A stretch of 5,165 nt of DNA. It comes from an uncultured Cytophagaceae bacterium. Lineage in GTDB: Bacteria; Bacteroidota; Bacteroidia; Cytophagales; Spirosomataceae. The translations under genes and the position numbers were made by a program. The notes under the pieces were generated by a model. It did not search any database, was not told the origin of the DNA, and saw only the letters and a program-made list of their open reading frames with translations. The stretch's first letter is position 1; each line of letters opens with the position of its first letter. Shown here one piece after another: positions 1-4,931 of the stretch. The stretch spans positions 1 through 5,165 of the forward strand of contig CALLKB010000144.1 in assembly GCA_938008575.1 (NCBI GenBank), written 5' to 3'.

Positions 1-427
1 GATAAAATCGAATCGCCCGCGGATTTTCTTCCCAAACACCTAGCCAGATATACGGCGCTTTGCGTGCTTGTGCGATGCTTAAAGCTTGTTGGTAAAGTAA
101 TGCGCCCACTTGTGTTCCGTGGTATTGCTGAAGTACATAAATGCGCTCGATTTCCAGGGAATTGGGGTCCTGATTTTCGCTTTGCGCGTCACCCCAATTC
201 ACTTTTAAATAACCTATCACGTCTTCTTTTTGAAGGGCAAAGTAAAACTCGGAATTTTCGTTTCGGAGTTCTGCCCCGAGTTTGTCCTCTGAAAAGCCCT
301 CTTCTAGATATGCCGCTAAATTTTCCGCTGAATTGCCTTCCGCAAAAGTTTCCGCAAAGGTTTTTCGGCCGATGGCTTGTAAGGCAGCGAGGTCTAAAGG
401 GGAGGCTGGTCGGATTATGACATTCAT
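1..427 (-). CDS. PaiA-like GNAT N-acetyltransferase (partial, C-terminus beyond window)
   Basis: This is a GNAT-fold acetyltransferase that would transfer an acetyl group from acetyl-CoA to an amine; it acts in the cytoplasm. Reading from ATG 427-425, 142 codons are visible before the left edge. The N-terminus (MNVIIRPASPLDLAAL) is the usual GNAT beta1-alpha1 opening. Residues 91-98 (LEIERIYV) followed by HGTQVG at 103-108 form the acetyl-CoA-binding motif A, with Gln at 106 where Gly is more common. Residues 129-142 (LGVWEENPRAIRFY) are the family's 'N..A..FY' motif B. From memory, the combination of TFAETFAEGNSAENL, SLEIERIY and WLGVWEENPRAI closely resembles Bacillus subtilis PaiA, a spermidine/spermine acetyltransferase, so a polyamine substrate is possible but inferred. 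It is transcribed divergently from the DUF4386 gene. The fold is certain and the substrate is not. Confidence 0.9.
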   Translation of the reverse strand, partial: MNVIIRPASPLDLAALQAIGRKTFAETFAEGNSAENLAAYLEEGFSEDKLGAELRNENSEFYFALQKEDVIGYLKVNWGDAQSENQDPNSLEIERIYVLQQYHGTQVGALLYQQALSIAQARKAPYIWLGVWEENPRAIRFY

Positions 428-433
428 TGATTT

Positions 434-441
434 CAAAGATA
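434..441 (-). promoter_or_regulatory. Bacteroidota -7 box (TATCTTTG) for the GNAT gene
   Basis: On the minus strand the bases read TATCTTTG, a perfect match to the Bacteroidota consensus TAnnTTTG. The box ends 6 bases before the ATG, so the transcript would be nearly leaderless. I do not see a good TTTG -33 element at the usual distance, which keeps this moderate. Confidence 0.5.
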
Positions 442-483
442 GCGAGCTTGCCGTTTAAATAATAATCCGTTTTTGATTTCAAA

Positions 484-491
484 TAATTTTC
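484..491 (+). promoter_or_regulatory. possible -7 box (TAATTTTC) for the DUF4386 gene
   Basis: TAATTTTC matches TAnnTTTG except at the last base and lies 12 bases before the ATG at 504, a spacing like that of other starts here. A TTTG at 472-475 is too close to act as its -33 element. It shares the 76-base divergent intergenic region with the GNAT promoter. This is a weak call. Confidence 0.3.
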
Positions 492-503
492 CAAATTGCA
501 TAC

Positions 504-1154
504 ATGACAGCAACACGCAAAACATCTTTGACCGCAGGTATCCTCTACCTATTGACCTTCATTTCGATACCGACCTTATCGCTTTACCATGAAATTCACC
601 AGCCGAATTTTATCACTAGCTCGGCGCCGTCGAGCGATGTGGTGCTCGGGGGAATTTTGGAATTGTTGATGGCACTGGCCTGCATCGGGACGGCACTCGC
701 TTTTTATCCCGTTTTGAAGAAGCAAAATGAAAGCTTGGCTTTGGGTTTTGTAGCCGCTCGAATTTTGGAAGCAACATTGATCTTTGCAGGTGTTGCGAGT
801 TTACTAACGGTGTTAAGTCTTCGTAGTTTAGGCAGCGAGTCGCAGGTGTTGGCTCGTGGACTCGTGATGCTCTACGACCGCTTGTTTTTAATTAGCCAAA
901 GTTTCATTCCCGCCGTCAATGCCTTGCTTTTGGGAACCCTGCTTTATCAAACACGTCTTGTTCCACGAATTTTACCCATCATTGGAATTATCGGGGCCTT
1001 TACGTTGGCAGCTGGCGATGTAGCTGTTTTATATGGTGTGTTCGATCAGCGCGCGCCAGAAATCGCATTAACCGTTTTACCTATTGCACTTTGGGAGTTT
1101 TCTCTTGGGCTGTATTTGGTTGGGAAAGGCTTTCTGCCACGCGAAAACGAATAA
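504..1154 (+). CDS. DUF4386 family integral membrane protein
   Basis: A 216-residue inner-membrane protein of the DUF4386 family, which has no established function. About six hydrophobic segments can be seen, at roughly residues 9-27, 46-69, 78-106, 126-148, 153-178 and 187-208. Family-like landmarks are the start (KTSLTAGILYLLTF), GGILELL at 49-55, the loop LKKQNESLALGF at 71-82, the LVPRILPIIGIIG stretch at 152-164, and the C-terminal PIALWEFSLGLYLVGKGF at 193-210. Length and topology fit a complete member. The ATG at 504 is the natural start because TRKTSLTAGILYLL is the conserved beginning. It is followed by 61 bases and a new promoter-like box, so it is probably a single-gene unit. No catalytic motif is evident. 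Confidence 0.88.
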   Translation: MTATRKTSLTAGILYLLTFISIPTLSLYHEIHQPNFITSSAPSSDVVLGGILELLMALACIGTALAFYPVLKKQNESLALGFVAARILEATLIFAGVASLLTVLSLRSLGSESQVLARGLVMLYDRLFLISQSFIPAVNALLLGTLLYQTRLVPRILPIIGIIGAFTLAAGDVAVLYGVFDQRAPEIALTVLPIALWEFSLGLYLVGKGFLPRENE

Positions 1155-1190
1155 TATTGGTTTTTATGTCGAATGCGGGACTTAAATTTC

Positions 1191-1198
1191 TATTTTTG
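1191..1198 (+). promoter_or_regulatory. Bacteroidota -7 box (TATTTTTG) for corA-phzF
   Basis: TATTTTTG is a perfect TAnnTTTG match ending 17 bases before the CorA ATG at 1216, in the 61-base gap after the DUF4386 gene. That position would give a short leader. No clear TTTG -33 element is seen, so it rests on the -7 box and its position. Confidence 0.5.
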
Positions 1199-1215
1199 AG
1201 TTTATATGAATTCAC

Positions 1216-2118
1216 ATGGCCATCATTAAATCAAAATGTCCTAATCACCGCCTAGAATGGGTTGACTTGACAGCGCCCAGCCAGGAAGAATTGGATGAAA
1301 TAAGCGAAACGTACGCCTTGAAGCGTTCGGCTATTACGGCTTGTTTGCAGGCAGACCATTTGCCTAAGCATGAGGATTCAGAGGGAACGCATTTTATCAT
1401 TACCCGTTTGTTGATTCCTCGTCCGCAAAAGCAAGCCATTTCGATTCAATCTATTTCGACGAAGGTTGCCTTTTTTTACCGACCGGGCTTGCTGATAACG
1501 GTACATCGTTTGCCACATCACTTTATTGAAGAAGTGAAAACCAAGTTTTTTGATACGGGCGTTTTTACCTTGGTTGAGTCGCTGGTAGCTAAAATGCTTT
1601 GGCATATTTTGCATTCTTATGAGTCTCCTGCGGTACATTTATCGAATGAGTTGGATGAATTTGAGAGTAAAGTATTCTCCCAAAATTTAACCCCCGAAAT
1701 GTTGTCTGAATTGTATCAAATCAAGCGCATGTCGTTGATCAGCAAGAAATTATTATTGTTCAGTCAAGAGGCGGTTAGTTCGATTAAATTACATGAGCAA
1801 GATGGCGCCGTTTTACAAGATGCGCGCGATCTTCATATCAAATTGTTAAACATCTATGATCAAATTCATGAGGACGTTTCCAACTTAGTGAATTTTTATT
1901 TGTCCATTTCCGCACAGAAAACCAACGATGTCATCAAGGTATTGACCATTTTTTCCGTGTTTTTTATGCCACTAACTTTTGTCGTAGGCATTTATGGCAT
2001 GAACTTTGAACACATGCCTGAGTTAAAATCTTCGTGGGGCTATCCAGGGGTACTCGCCTCAATGTTACTGATCAGTGTCTTGATTTATTCCTGGTTTAGA
2101 CGCAAAAAATGGCTTTAA
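1216..2118 (+). CDS. corA: CorA family divalent metal ion (Mg2+/Co2+) transporter
   Basis: A 300-residue CorA-type channel/transporter, expected to form a pentamer in the inner membrane and pass Mg2+ (or Co2+/Ni2+). The family signature YGMN is at residues 260-263, at the end of the first membrane helix (about 240-260, TIFSVFFMPLTFVVGIYGMN). It is followed by the short periplasmic loop with MPEL at 267-270 and the second helix (about 276-295), ending in a basic tail (RRKKWL). Residues 1-125 form the cytoplasmic alpha/beta domain, and about 140-240 the long helices leading to the pore. Length is near the usual 300-320. The ATG at 1206 is out of frame, so 1216 is the start. The gene is 4 bases from the PhzF gene, probably cotranscribed. 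Family assignment is secure; ion preference cannot be read from the sequence. Confidence 0.95.
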   Translation: MAIIKSKCPNHRLEWVDLTAPSQEELDEISETYALKRSAITACLQADHLPKHEDSEGTHFIITRLLIPRPQKQAISIQSISTKVAFFYRPGLLITVHRLPHHFIEEVKTKFFDTGVFTLVESLVAKMLWHILHSYESPAVHLSNELDEFESKVFSQNLTPEMLSELYQIKRMSLISKKLLLFSQEAVSSIKLHEQDGAVLQDARDLHIKLLNIYDQIHEDVSNLVNFYLSISAQKTNDVIKVLTIFSVFFMPLTFVVGIYGMNFEHMPELKSSWGYPGVLASMLLISVLIYSWFRRKKWL

Positions 2119-2122
2119 TGAT

Positions 2123-2908
2123 ATGAAAATTCCCATATTCCAAGTTGACGCCTTCACGAACGAACGTTTCAAAGGCAATCCCGCTGCGGTTTGTCCTTTA
2201 GATATTTGGCTTTCTGATGCCGTGATGCAAAACATTGCCGCGGAGAATAATTTAGCTGAAACGGCTTTTATTGTCCCTGCGGGTGATCGCTATGAAATTC
2301 GTTGGTTCACCCCCACGGTCGAAGTGGATTTGTGTGGACACGCAACCTTAGCAAGCGCCTATGTATTGTTTCATGAATTGGGATTTGCGGGGGACCAAAT
2401 CAATTTCCATTCTCCGCGTAGTGGCCCCTTAACCGTATCGAAAAACGGTTCTGTTTTAGCCTTGAATTTTCCCGTAGACTCCTTAACAGAATTGCCTGTT
2501 CAAGCTGTGCATGGCATCGGATTATCCCGTGGGCCTCGCCAGGTATTCAAAGGCAAAACGGACTATCTTTTTGTCTACGATTCGGAAGCGGAAATTCTAG
2601 CTTTGCAGCCCGATTTCGAAGCCTTGAAAAACCATCCCGTTCGCGGCATCATTGTGACGGCACCCGGCGAAACAACGGATTTTGTGTCTCGCTTTTTTGG
2701 CCCCGCTTGTGGCGTAAATGAAGATCCCGTGACAGGTTCCGCGCATACGAGCTTGACACCTTATTGGGCTTCTGTCCTGGGGAAGAATGAATTAACGGCC
2801 CGACAACTCTCTCAAAGAACGGGAGATTTAACTTGTAAACTAATAGGAGATCGTGTGGAGATTGCGGGGGAGGCTGTGTTGTATTTGCGAGGGGAGATTG
2901 AAGTGTAA
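2123..2908 (+). CDS. PhzF family isomerase/epimerase
   Basis: A complete 261-residue member of the PhzF superfamily, soluble enzymes with a two-lobed diaminopimelate-epimerase-like fold. The opening (IPIFQVDAFTNERFKGNPAAV, residues 3-23) is diagnostic. The catalytic glutamate of PhzF corresponds to E46 in NLAETAFI (43-50). The second signature DLCGHATLASA is at 69-79, with H73. The C-terminal lobe has GVNEDPVTGSAH at 197-208, whose D201 and S206 match PhzF active-site positions, so it should be catalytically competent. No other phenazine genes are present, so a role in phenazine synthesis is unlikely; most such stand-alone homologues have unknown substrates. It starts 4 bases after the CorA stop with no room for a promoter, so it is likely read from the CorA transcript. 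Confidence 0.95.
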   Translation: MKIPIFQVDAFTNERFKGNPAAVCPLDIWLSDAVMQNIAAENNLAETAFIVPAGDRYEIRWFTPTVEVDLCGHATLASAYVLFHELGFAGDQINFHSPRSGPLTVSKNGSVLALNFPVDSLTELPVQAVHGIGLSRGPRQVFKGKTDYLFVYDSEAEILALQPDFEALKNHPVRGIIVTAPGETTDFVSRFFGPACGVNEDPVTGSAHTSLTPYWASVLGKNELTARQLSQRTGDLTCKLIGDRVEIAGEAVLYLRGEIEV

Positions 2909-2929
2909 TATGTTAATTATAAGCATATT
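2907..2929 (+). repeat. AT-rich inverted repeat between phzF and the zeta-like operon
   Basis: AATATG (2907-2912) is the reverse complement of CATATT (2924-2929), and TTA/TAA (2913-2915 with 2920-2922) can continue the stem past a single bulged G at 2923. It overlaps the PhzF stop codon and lies about 25 bases upstream of the -7 box at 2955. No T-tract follows directly, so it is a poor terminator. It could be a weak terminator or an operator for the downstream operon; chance is also possible in AT-rich DNA. Confidence 0.3.
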
Positions 2930-2954
2930 GGATTTTAATACAGAAATTAAATTG

Positions 2955-2962
2955 TAATTTTG
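2955..2962 (+). promoter_or_regulatory. Bacteroidota -7 box (TAATTTTG) for the zeta-like operon
   Basis: TAATTTTG is a perfect TAnnTTTG match, 21 bases before the ATG at 2984. An upstream TTG at 2928-2930 is 24 bases away, slightly long for a -33 element; TTTT at 2933-2936 has 18-base spacing but is a poorer match. The box overlaps a possible TTG start at 2960 and so argues for ATG 2984 as the real start. Confidence 0.55.
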
Positions 2963-2983
2963 TCTTTCAATAATTCTTCAATT

Positions 2984-3148
2984 ATGGAAAACTTTTCAAA
3001 TACTGGAAAACGAGTTGTTTTTTTTCAAAAGCAATTGGAGAAAGCCATGCCTGCGGTTAGACAACAAATTAAGGTCTACGAGTCACATGTTAAATCGGGT
3101 AGTACAAATAAATCCCCTAAAGTAGCACCTCAATTCAATAATGCATAA
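2984..3148 (+). CDS. small basic protein, candidate antitoxin of the zeta-like kinase
   Basis: A 54-residue protein I do not recognise. Residues about 11-37 (VVFFQKQLEKAM...QQIKVYESHVK) look helical and amphipathic; residues 38-54 are a Ser/Asn/Pro/Lys-rich tail that is probably disordered. It has 9 Lys/Arg against 3 Glu, so it is basic, unlike the acidic epsilon antitoxin. It has no signal peptide. A TTG at 2960 could extend it by 8 residues, but that codon lies inside the promoter box, so ATG 2984 is preferred. Its last 8 bases overlap the start of the zeta-like gene, meaning tight translational coupling. The order (small gene first, overlapping a P-loop kinase) is that of toxin-antitoxin operons, hence the inferred antitoxin role. 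It is also possible that it is an unrelated small partner. Confidence 0.65.
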   Translation: MENFSNTGKRVVFFQKQLEKAMPAVRQQIKVYESHVKSGSTNKSPKVAPQFNNA

Positions 3149-3743
3149 TCCACGTTTGCTGGTAATTGCGGGATGTAATGGCTCTGGTAAATCTTCGTTT
3201 TCAAAGTTCTTAGTACCATCTTCAAATACAATCCCCTTCGATTATGATTCCCACTTCTTAAGCCATTATAGGGCCTTAATAGATATTGATATTAAGGAAC
3301 AAATGGCACATAATTTGGCGTCAACGGATTTAAACGATGAGATTGAAGAAGCGTGGAAAAGCAGGAAAGATTTCGCTTTTGAAACGAATTTTGATACCGA
3401 ACCCATGTATTGGCCTAATCAATTTAAAGCTAAAGGATATGACCTTTTTTTGATATTTCTTTGCTTGGATTCGATTGAGTTGGCGAATAAACGTGTTTTA
3501 ATCAGGGTGGAAAATGGAGGACATTTTGTGTCTACTCATGAAGTTGAGCGGAGATATTATGCAGGATTTGAAAACTTGAATAAGTATTATGCTCAGTTTG
3601 ATTTTATCGATATATTTGAAGGTTCTGCTCATGCAAGAATCCCTGAGCACATGGCAACAGTTGAAAATGGCAAAGTGGTCTTTTCTACTTTGGATCGTTA
3701 TCTATATCTAAAAAACCTAATTCCTGAGTTAATCTCCCGCTAA
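3141..3743 (+). CDS. zeta-toxin-like P-loop kinase
   Basis: A 200-residue single-domain P-loop protein of the zeta toxin/AAA_33 type. The Walker A motif GCNGSGKSS is at residues 11-19, immediately after strand 1 (RLLVIA). FDYDSHF at 33-39 supplies aspartates (D34, D36) after the second strand, where zeta kinases hold their catalytic Asp. FETNF at 80-84 resembles the zeta substrate-site strand with its Glu. LANKRVLIRVENGGHFVSTHEVERRY at about 114-139 is the arginine-rich lid, including GGH at 126-128 and R137/R138. Characterised zeta toxins phosphorylate UDP-N-acetylglucosamine and poison cell-wall synthesis; whether this divergent protein uses that substrate is unknown. It overlaps the small upstream gene by 8 bases. 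Hand counts over 3181-3480 give about 35% G+C, lower than in phzF, hinting at transfer. Confidence 0.85.
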   Translation: MHNPRLLVIAGCNGSGKSSFSKFLVPSSNTIPFDYDSHFLSHYRALIDIDIKEQMAHNLASTDLNDEIEEAWKSRKDFAFETNFDTEPMYWPNQFKAKGYDLFLIFLCLDSIELANKRVLIRVENGGHFVSTHEVERRYYAGFENLNKYYAQFDFIDIFEGSAHARIPEHMATVENGKVVFSTLDRYLYLKNLIPELISR

Positions 3744-3791
3744 GTAGCTCATTTAATTGGCTTTTTTGCTAGGAGGAAATAACACGTAAAG

Positions 3792-3953
3792 ATGAAAAAT
3801 AGTAAACAAGCTAAGTCGGGCGGAATGCTGGGAACAAAAACAAAACGTGTGTCAGATTTGTCCAACAAGGCGAATATAATCCCCAAAAGTCCCTTTAAAA
3901 GTAATTTGGCAAAAACAGCAAATAAACGAATTAACAACCCTTATAAATTATAA
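3792..3953 (+). CDS. candidate small, highly basic protein
   Basis: An open frame of 53 residues from ATG 3792 to TAA 3951, ending 2 bases before the DinB gene. I do not recognise the protein. It contains 11 Lys and 2 Arg against a single Asp, is rich in Asn and Ser, and has no membrane segment, so it could bind nucleic acid or be disordered. A perfect AGGAGG at 3771-3776 lies upstream, although the 15-base spacing is longer than ideal. It begins 48 bases after the zeta-like stop, so it may be a third gene of that operon or a leader of the DinB gene. The complementary strand also has an open frame here encoding a hydrophobic peptide; I take that as its antisense shadow. Existence is uncertain. 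Confidence 0.45.
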   Translation: MKNSKQAKSGGMLGTKTKRVSDLSNKANIIPKSPFKSNLAKTANKRINNPYKL

Positions 3954-3955
3954 CC

Positions 3956-4471
3956 ATGAAAAAACTATTCACCTTTTTGGCAATCCTTGCCATGGCCAGC
4001 AACCTGACTGCTCAAATTCCGAAAGCGAACCTATTGAAAGATTGGGAGCGCGCGCGTGCTTACACGAAAGAATACTTAGACGCAATGCCGGAAACGGGTT
4101 ATGCTTTAAAGCCAACGAAAGAAATGCGTTCTTTTGCTGGCCAAATGCTTCACCTTTCTGATGCGATTTACATGTTTGTGGGAACGGCAACGGACGTAGC
4201 TCCTACGGCAAAGGATTTGGAAAAATCGAATGACGTGGCGAAAGCAAGCGTAACCGAGAAAGTGTTAGCTGCCTATGATTTTGCCATCAACGCGATCAAA
4301 AATGTACCGGATGCGAAATTAGCGGAGTCGGTAAAATTGTTTGGACGTTTCGATATGACAAAAGGCCAAGCGATCGACAAAGCCTTTGAACACCAAACAC
4401 ACCACCGCGGACAAGCAACGGTGTATATCCGTTTGGCTGGCGCTACGCCACCACAAGAGAAATTGTTCTAG
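3956..4471 (+). CDS. DinB family protein with signal peptide
   Basis: A 171-residue DinB/YfiT-like four-helix-bundle protein. Residues 1-20 (MKKLFTFLAILAMASNLTAQ) are a clear Sec signal peptide with the TAQ ending common in Bacteroidota, so the mature protein should be periplasmic. The metal-binding histidine triad of the family is visible as H66 in QMLHLSDA and H146 and H150 in EHQTHHRGQ (145-153). The ending YIRLAGATPPQ (157-167) is also characteristic. DinB-fold proteins bind a divalent metal, and some are thiol transferases; most are uncharacterised, and this is not DNA polymerase IV. The ATG 2 bases after the preceding small frame gives a complete signal peptide and is the only sensible start. 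A strong terminator follows. Confidence 0.93.
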   Translation: MKKLFTFLAILAMASNLTAQIPKANLLKDWERARAYTKEYLDAMPETGYALKPTKEMRSFAGQMLHLSDAIYMFVGTATDVAPTAKDLEKSNDVAKASVTEKVLAAYDFAINAIKNVPDAKLAESVKLFGRFDMTKGQAIDKAFEHQTHHRGQATVYIRLAGATPPQEKLF

Positions 4472-4493
4472 TCTAAACATTTTCCATGGAAAA

Positions 4494-4525
4494 GGGTTTG
4501 TCTTTTATAGGCAAGCCCTTTTTTT
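4494..4525 (+). terminator. intrinsic terminator after the DinB gene
   Basis: GGGTTTGTC (4494-4502) pairs with GGCAAGCCC (4510-4518) in a 9-base-pair stem with two G-T wobbles and a 7-base loop (TTTTATA), followed by seven T's (4519-4525). The A's at 4490-4493 can extend the stem against the first T's. It lies 22 bases after the DinB stop. Unusually, the next gene starts at the base right after the T-tract. Confidence 0.85.
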
Positions 4526-4663
4526 ATGCAAGGCGTTAAAAAACAACATTTACCCTCCAAAATCTGCCCTGTTTGCAATCGCCCATTTGCCTGGCGCAAG
4601 AAGTGGGAAAAGAATTGGGATCAAATCATCTATTGTGGTGAAAAGTGCAGACGTAACAAATAA
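4526..4663 (+). CDS. DUF2256 domain-containing zinc-ribbon-like protein
   Basis: A 45-residue protein matching the DUF2256 family. Cysteines C14 and C17 (CPVC) and C37 and C41 (CGEKC) form two pairs suited to holding one zinc ion; between them is the family core RPFAWRKKWEKNWDQIIYC at 19-37. Its length is typical and it is very basic. ATG 4526 is the only start: an in-frame TAG at 4508-4510 closes the frame upstream and no other start codon precedes the motif. Function is unknown. The family is commonly found beside photolyase/cryptochrome-like genes, as here, where it overlaps a TIGR03643-like gene that in turn touches a photolyase FAD-domain gene. The upstream hairpin abuts the start codon, so its transcription and translation signals must lie in or before the terminator. 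Confidence 0.9.
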   Translation: MQGVKKQHLPSKICPVCNRPFAWRKKWEKNWDQIIYCGEKCRRNK

Positions 4664-4931
4664 GTTTTCGGACGAAGACATGGATCGCATTATCCAAATG
4701 GCATGGGAAGATCGCACGCCATTTGAGGCCATCGAATTTCAGTTTGGTCTCAAGGAAAAAGAAGTCATCGAATTCATGCGTTTTAATAGCAAGGACTCTA
4801 GCTTCCGCATGTGGCGCAAACGGATGGCCGGTCGAAACACGAAACATTTGCAAAAACGTGTGTCACTGGACCCGCGATTCAAATGCACTTTGCAACGCAG
4901 TATCAGCCTAAATAAAATCAGTAAACGCTAG
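4638..4931 (+). CDS. TIGR03643 family small protein
   Basis: A protein of about 97 residues matching the TIGR03643 family as I remember it. The signature MAWEDRTPFEAIEFQFGL is at residues 21-38, followed by KEKEVIEFMR (39-48) and SSFRMWRKRMAGRNTKH (54-70); residues 71-97 form a basic, less conserved tail. The section 28-48 reads like a helix-turn-helix, so nucleic-acid binding is plausible but inferred. The start is uncertain. The family's conserved region begins before the ATG at 4680 (FSDEDMDRII), and the only upstream starts that give it are GTG 4638 or GTG 4635, both inside the DUF2256 gene (26- or 29-base overlap). ATG 4680 would give 83 residues. The stop TAG at 4929-4931 shares a base with the next gene's GTG. 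Confidence 0.85.
   Translation: MKSADVTNKFSDEDMDRIIQMAWEDRTPFEAIEFQFGLKEKEVIEFMRFNSKDSSFRMWRKRMAGRNTKHLQKRVSLDPRFKCTLQRSISLNKISKR

Noticed and set aside
64..420. Plus-strand open frame of 118 residues, and a shifted minus-strand frame at 189-494
   Set aside because: Both overlap the GNAT gene, whose minus-strand frame shows clear family motifs to the window edge. Neither alternative has recognisable motifs; their Arg/Phe/Pro-rich composition is typical of shadow frames.
1245..1638. Minus-strand open frames inside the CorA gene
   Set aside because: They lie wholly within a well-supported CorA gene and have no family-like sequence.
2960..2983. TTG start extending the small protein by 8 residues
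   Set aside because: The TTG is part of the perfect TAATTTTG promoter box, so it would lie at or before the transcription start; ATG 2984 gives a normal short leader.
3749..3937. Minus-strand hydrophobic 62-residue frame that looks like a membrane peptide
   Set aside because: It is antisense to the Lys/Asn-rich plus-strand frame at 3792-3953, and antisense of Lys/Asn-rich coding sequence naturally reads as Phe/Leu. No start signal or neighbour supports it, though neither frame is proven.
4386..4637. N-terminal extension of the TIGR03643-like frame back to 4386
   Set aside because: The extension runs in another frame through the end of the DinB gene, the terminator and most of the DUF2256 gene and shows no family similarity; the conserved protein starts near 4638.
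4550..4911. Minus-strand frames at 4550-4732 and 4626-4853 and a plus-strand frame at 4723-4911
   Set aside because: All are shadows of the DUF2256 and TIGR03643-like genes, which are supported by recognisable conserved motifs.
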